This document shows positions 5,851 through 7,909 of a DNA stretch of 7,909 bases, piece by piece (the first letter of the stretch is position 1; each line of letters begins with the position of its first letter). The notes under the pieces were generated by a model, which worked only from the letters and a program-made list of their open reading frames with translations, searched no databases and was not told where the DNA came from. The DNA is from Gammaproteobacteria bacterium (GTDB lineage Bacteria; Pseudomonadota; Gammaproteobacteria; Chromatiales; Sedimenticolaceae): positions 1 through 7,909 of the forward strand of contig JAGRHE010000128.1 in NCBI GenBank assembly GCA_020445165.1. Direction: 5' to 3'. The position numbers and the translations under genes are program-made.

Positions 5851-7131
5851 TCAGGTCGGATCGCGCTGAACAACGCGCAGATCGATCGGTGCAGCACGGC
5901 GCAAGCGAAAATCCGTCAGCGGTCTGCGCAGCGCGTCTGCCAACCCCTGGTTGGCCTGTTCCAGTGCCTCTGCCAGGCGCGGGTCGGGCGGCCAGTCCGG
6001 GTCGTCCTGCTGCGGCAACACGAAAATCCGGCTTGCGTACAAATCATACAAGGTCGCATCGGACAATCGCCTGGCCAGCGACCAACCACCGTCGCGCGTC
6101 ATATGCACCCAGTGCTCCGCGCGCAGACGGTCGAGCAGGTCGTCGAGCTGCGGCTCCAGCCAACGCGGTCGCTCGTTGGCTAGCTCCATGGTCGACGGGG
6201 CCTCGCCCCGTCCGGCGGCTTCATCGAGCACCAGCAATACGTCGATCGCGTCGCCCATGCCGACCTGGCAACGACCCTGGTCATGCGTGCTCCAGCGGTA
6301 GATGCTCAGGCAGTGCGTCACCTCGGCACCGAGCAACACCACGAACCATGACAGGTACAACCAGACCAGGAAGATGGGGATCGTTGCCAGCGCGCCGTAG
6401 ATCGCCTCGTAGGTCGGGAACTGGGTGATATAGGCGCCGAAAGCGCGTTTTGCGCCTTCGAAAAGCACGGCGGCGAACATGCCACCGACCAGCGCGTGCC
6501 CTGCCCGGACGCGGCGATTGGGCACCACCAGGTACATCATCGTGAACGCCACCGCCGAGGCGACCACCGGGGTCAGCGTCAGCAGATCGCGCCCGATGCC
6601 GCTGCTCGCCGCCTCCGACAGGATCGGCAGCGACACCACGTACGAAGTAATCAGCACGCTGACCCCGATCAGGACCGGGCCGAGCGACAGCACCGCCCAG
6701 TAGATCAGGAACTTGCTGGCAAATCCGCGCTTGGTCTTGACCTCCCAGATGGCGTTCAGGGCACGATCGATGTTGGACATCATCATCAGCGCAACCACGA
6801 CCAGGAACGCCGCACCGGCACCGGTCAGGTGCGATGCCTTGCCGCTGAACTCGGACAGGTACTGCTGCAGCACCTCGCCCGAGGTCGGGACGAAATTCTG
6901 AAACACGAAATCCTGGATCAGCTCGTACACCCGGTCGGCCACCGGGAACGCCGAAAACACGGCGAAGGTCACCGCCATCAGCGGGACCAGCGACAGCAGC
7001 GAGGTGTAGGTCAGCGCCGCAGCATTGCGCGGCCCCTCGTGGCGGGCGAAGCGCTCGGCGACCAGGACGATGAAACCGCGCATCCGGCGCAGTCCCTCGG
7101 CCACGGATCGCGCCACAGACTGATTGTTCAC
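5851..7131 (-). CDS. yihY: YihY/BrkB-family inner membrane protein
   Basis: A 426-residue polytopic membrane protein of the YihY/virulence factor BrkB family. It was once misnamed ribonuclease BN, and its function is still unclear. About six membrane segments are visible, near residues 38-61, 104-120, 141-168, 186-204, 211-227 and 246-272. Family signatures are NAAALTYTSLLSLVPLMAV, DRALNAIWEVK, VPNRRVRAGHALVGG and IYGALATIPIFLVWLYLSWF. A soluble tail from about 290 to 426 (DVLLVLDEAAGRGEAP and onward) looks like a winged-helix domain. Family members without this tail are around 290-300 residues, so this is the long form. Translation starts at GTG 7131, fixed by a strong GGAGG 5 nt upstream. 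The gene converges on the PilZ-like gene with a 20 nt gap holding no convincing terminator, and is divergent from arsC. Confidence 0.93.
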   Translation of the reverse strand: MNNQSVARSVAEGLRRMRGFIVLVAERFARHEGPRNAAALTYTSLLSLVPLMAVTFAVFSAFPVADRVYELIQDFVFQNFVPTSGEVLQQYLSEFSGKASHLTGAGAAFLVVVALMMMSNIDRALNAIWEVKTKRGFASKFLIYWAVLSLGPVLIGVSVLITSYVVSLPILSEAASSGIGRDLLTLTPVVASAVAFTMMYLVVPNRRVRAGHALVGGMFAAVLFEGAKRAFGAYITQFPTYEAIYGALATIPIFLVWLYLSWFVVLLGAEVTHCLSIYRWSTHDQGRCQVGMGDAIDVLLVLDEAAGRGEAPSTMELANERPRWLEPQLDDLLDRLRAEHWVHMTRDGGWSLARRLSDATLYDLYASRIFVLPQQDDPDWPPDPRLAEALEQANQGLADALRRPLTDFRLRRAAPIDLRVVQRDPT

Positions 7132-7136
7132 ATCAC

Positions 7137-7141
7137 CCTCC
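7137..7141 (-). promoter_or_regulatory. Shine-Dalgarno site of yihY, with an overlapping start-stop
   Basis: GGAGG, in a longer purine run, lies 5 nt before the GTG at 7131 and decides that start. It also lies 3 nt before an ATG at 7133-7131 that is followed at once by TGA (7130-7128). The ATG is thus a one-codon reading frame overlapping the real start by one base. Confidence 0.7.
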
Positions 7142-7152
7142 CCCGGCCGGCC

Positions 7153-7161
7153 TGATAAAAT
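7153..7161 (+). promoter_or_regulatory. Extended -10 promoter of arsC-wrbA
   Basis: TGATAAAAT contains TAAAAT (7156-7161, five of six matches to TATAAT) preceded by the TGn extension of an extended -10 promoter. No good -35 is found at the right distance, which this promoter class tolerates. Transcription would start near 7168, about 15 nt before the arsC ATG. It is the only AT-rich patch in the 51 nt gap between yihY and arsC. Confidence 0.5.
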
Positions 7162-7182
7162 CGCGGCCTCCGCAACCGTGCG

Positions 7183-7909
<727 letters not shown>

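Noticed and set aside
6496..7155. A 219-codon plus-strand open frame opposite yihY
   Set aside because: It is dominated by His, Arg, Gln and Asp, the usual reverse-frame image of a hydrophobic membrane protein gene.

Overview
The window is a dense, GC-rich bacterial segment with short gaps, frequent 1-4 nt gene overlaps and GTG starts. Protein types and gene order point to a gammaproteobacterium, perhaps an environmental or Chromatiales-like lineage. That placement is inferred from the proteins, not from a marker gene. I see no rRNA, tRNA, insertion sequence, CRISPR array, phage gene or sign of recent transfer.

Region 1 (1-4163, minus strand) is a tight six-gene cluster read right to left. 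The order is a TlpA-type thioredoxin (3642-4163), a second periplasmic thioredoxin-fold protein with a CPFC site (3109-3642), a TolC-family outer membrane channel (1823-3100), a short HlyD/RND-type periplasmic adaptor (1056-1826), an acylphosphatase (785-1051), and the N-terminal part of a GspE/PilB-type ATPase that leaves the window at base 1. Junctions are TAATG, an 8 nt gap, ATGA, a 4 nt gap and ATGA, so the genes are probably co-transcribed and partly translationally coupled. The cluster encodes an outer membrane channel and an adaptor but, inside the window, no inner membrane pump.

Region 2 (about 4164-4327) is an AT-richer divergent spacer. It carries a plausible promoter for the minus-strand cluster, a weaker candidate for the plus-strand gene, and an 11 bp perfect palindrome. 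Region 3 (4328-5830, plus strand) is one large gene for a soluble protein with a C-terminal PilZ-like domain whose cyclic-di-GMP motif is degenerate.

Region 4 (5851-7909) holds yihY on the minus strand, convergent with the PilZ-like gene after a 20 nt gap. A 51 nt spacer separates it from the divergent plus-strand pair arsC-wrbA, which overlap by 4 nt; wrbA runs off the right edge. From memory, yihY-arsC-wrbA, with tlpA and acyP nearby, resembles a Pseudomonas neighbourhood. The window may therefore be an old gammaproteobacterial block into which the channel, adaptor and second thioredoxin were placed. The most interesting points are the incomplete channel-adaptor pair under two thioredoxins and the grouping of a PilZ-like protein with a PilB/GspE-type ATPase. 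Neither is proven to be a new system.
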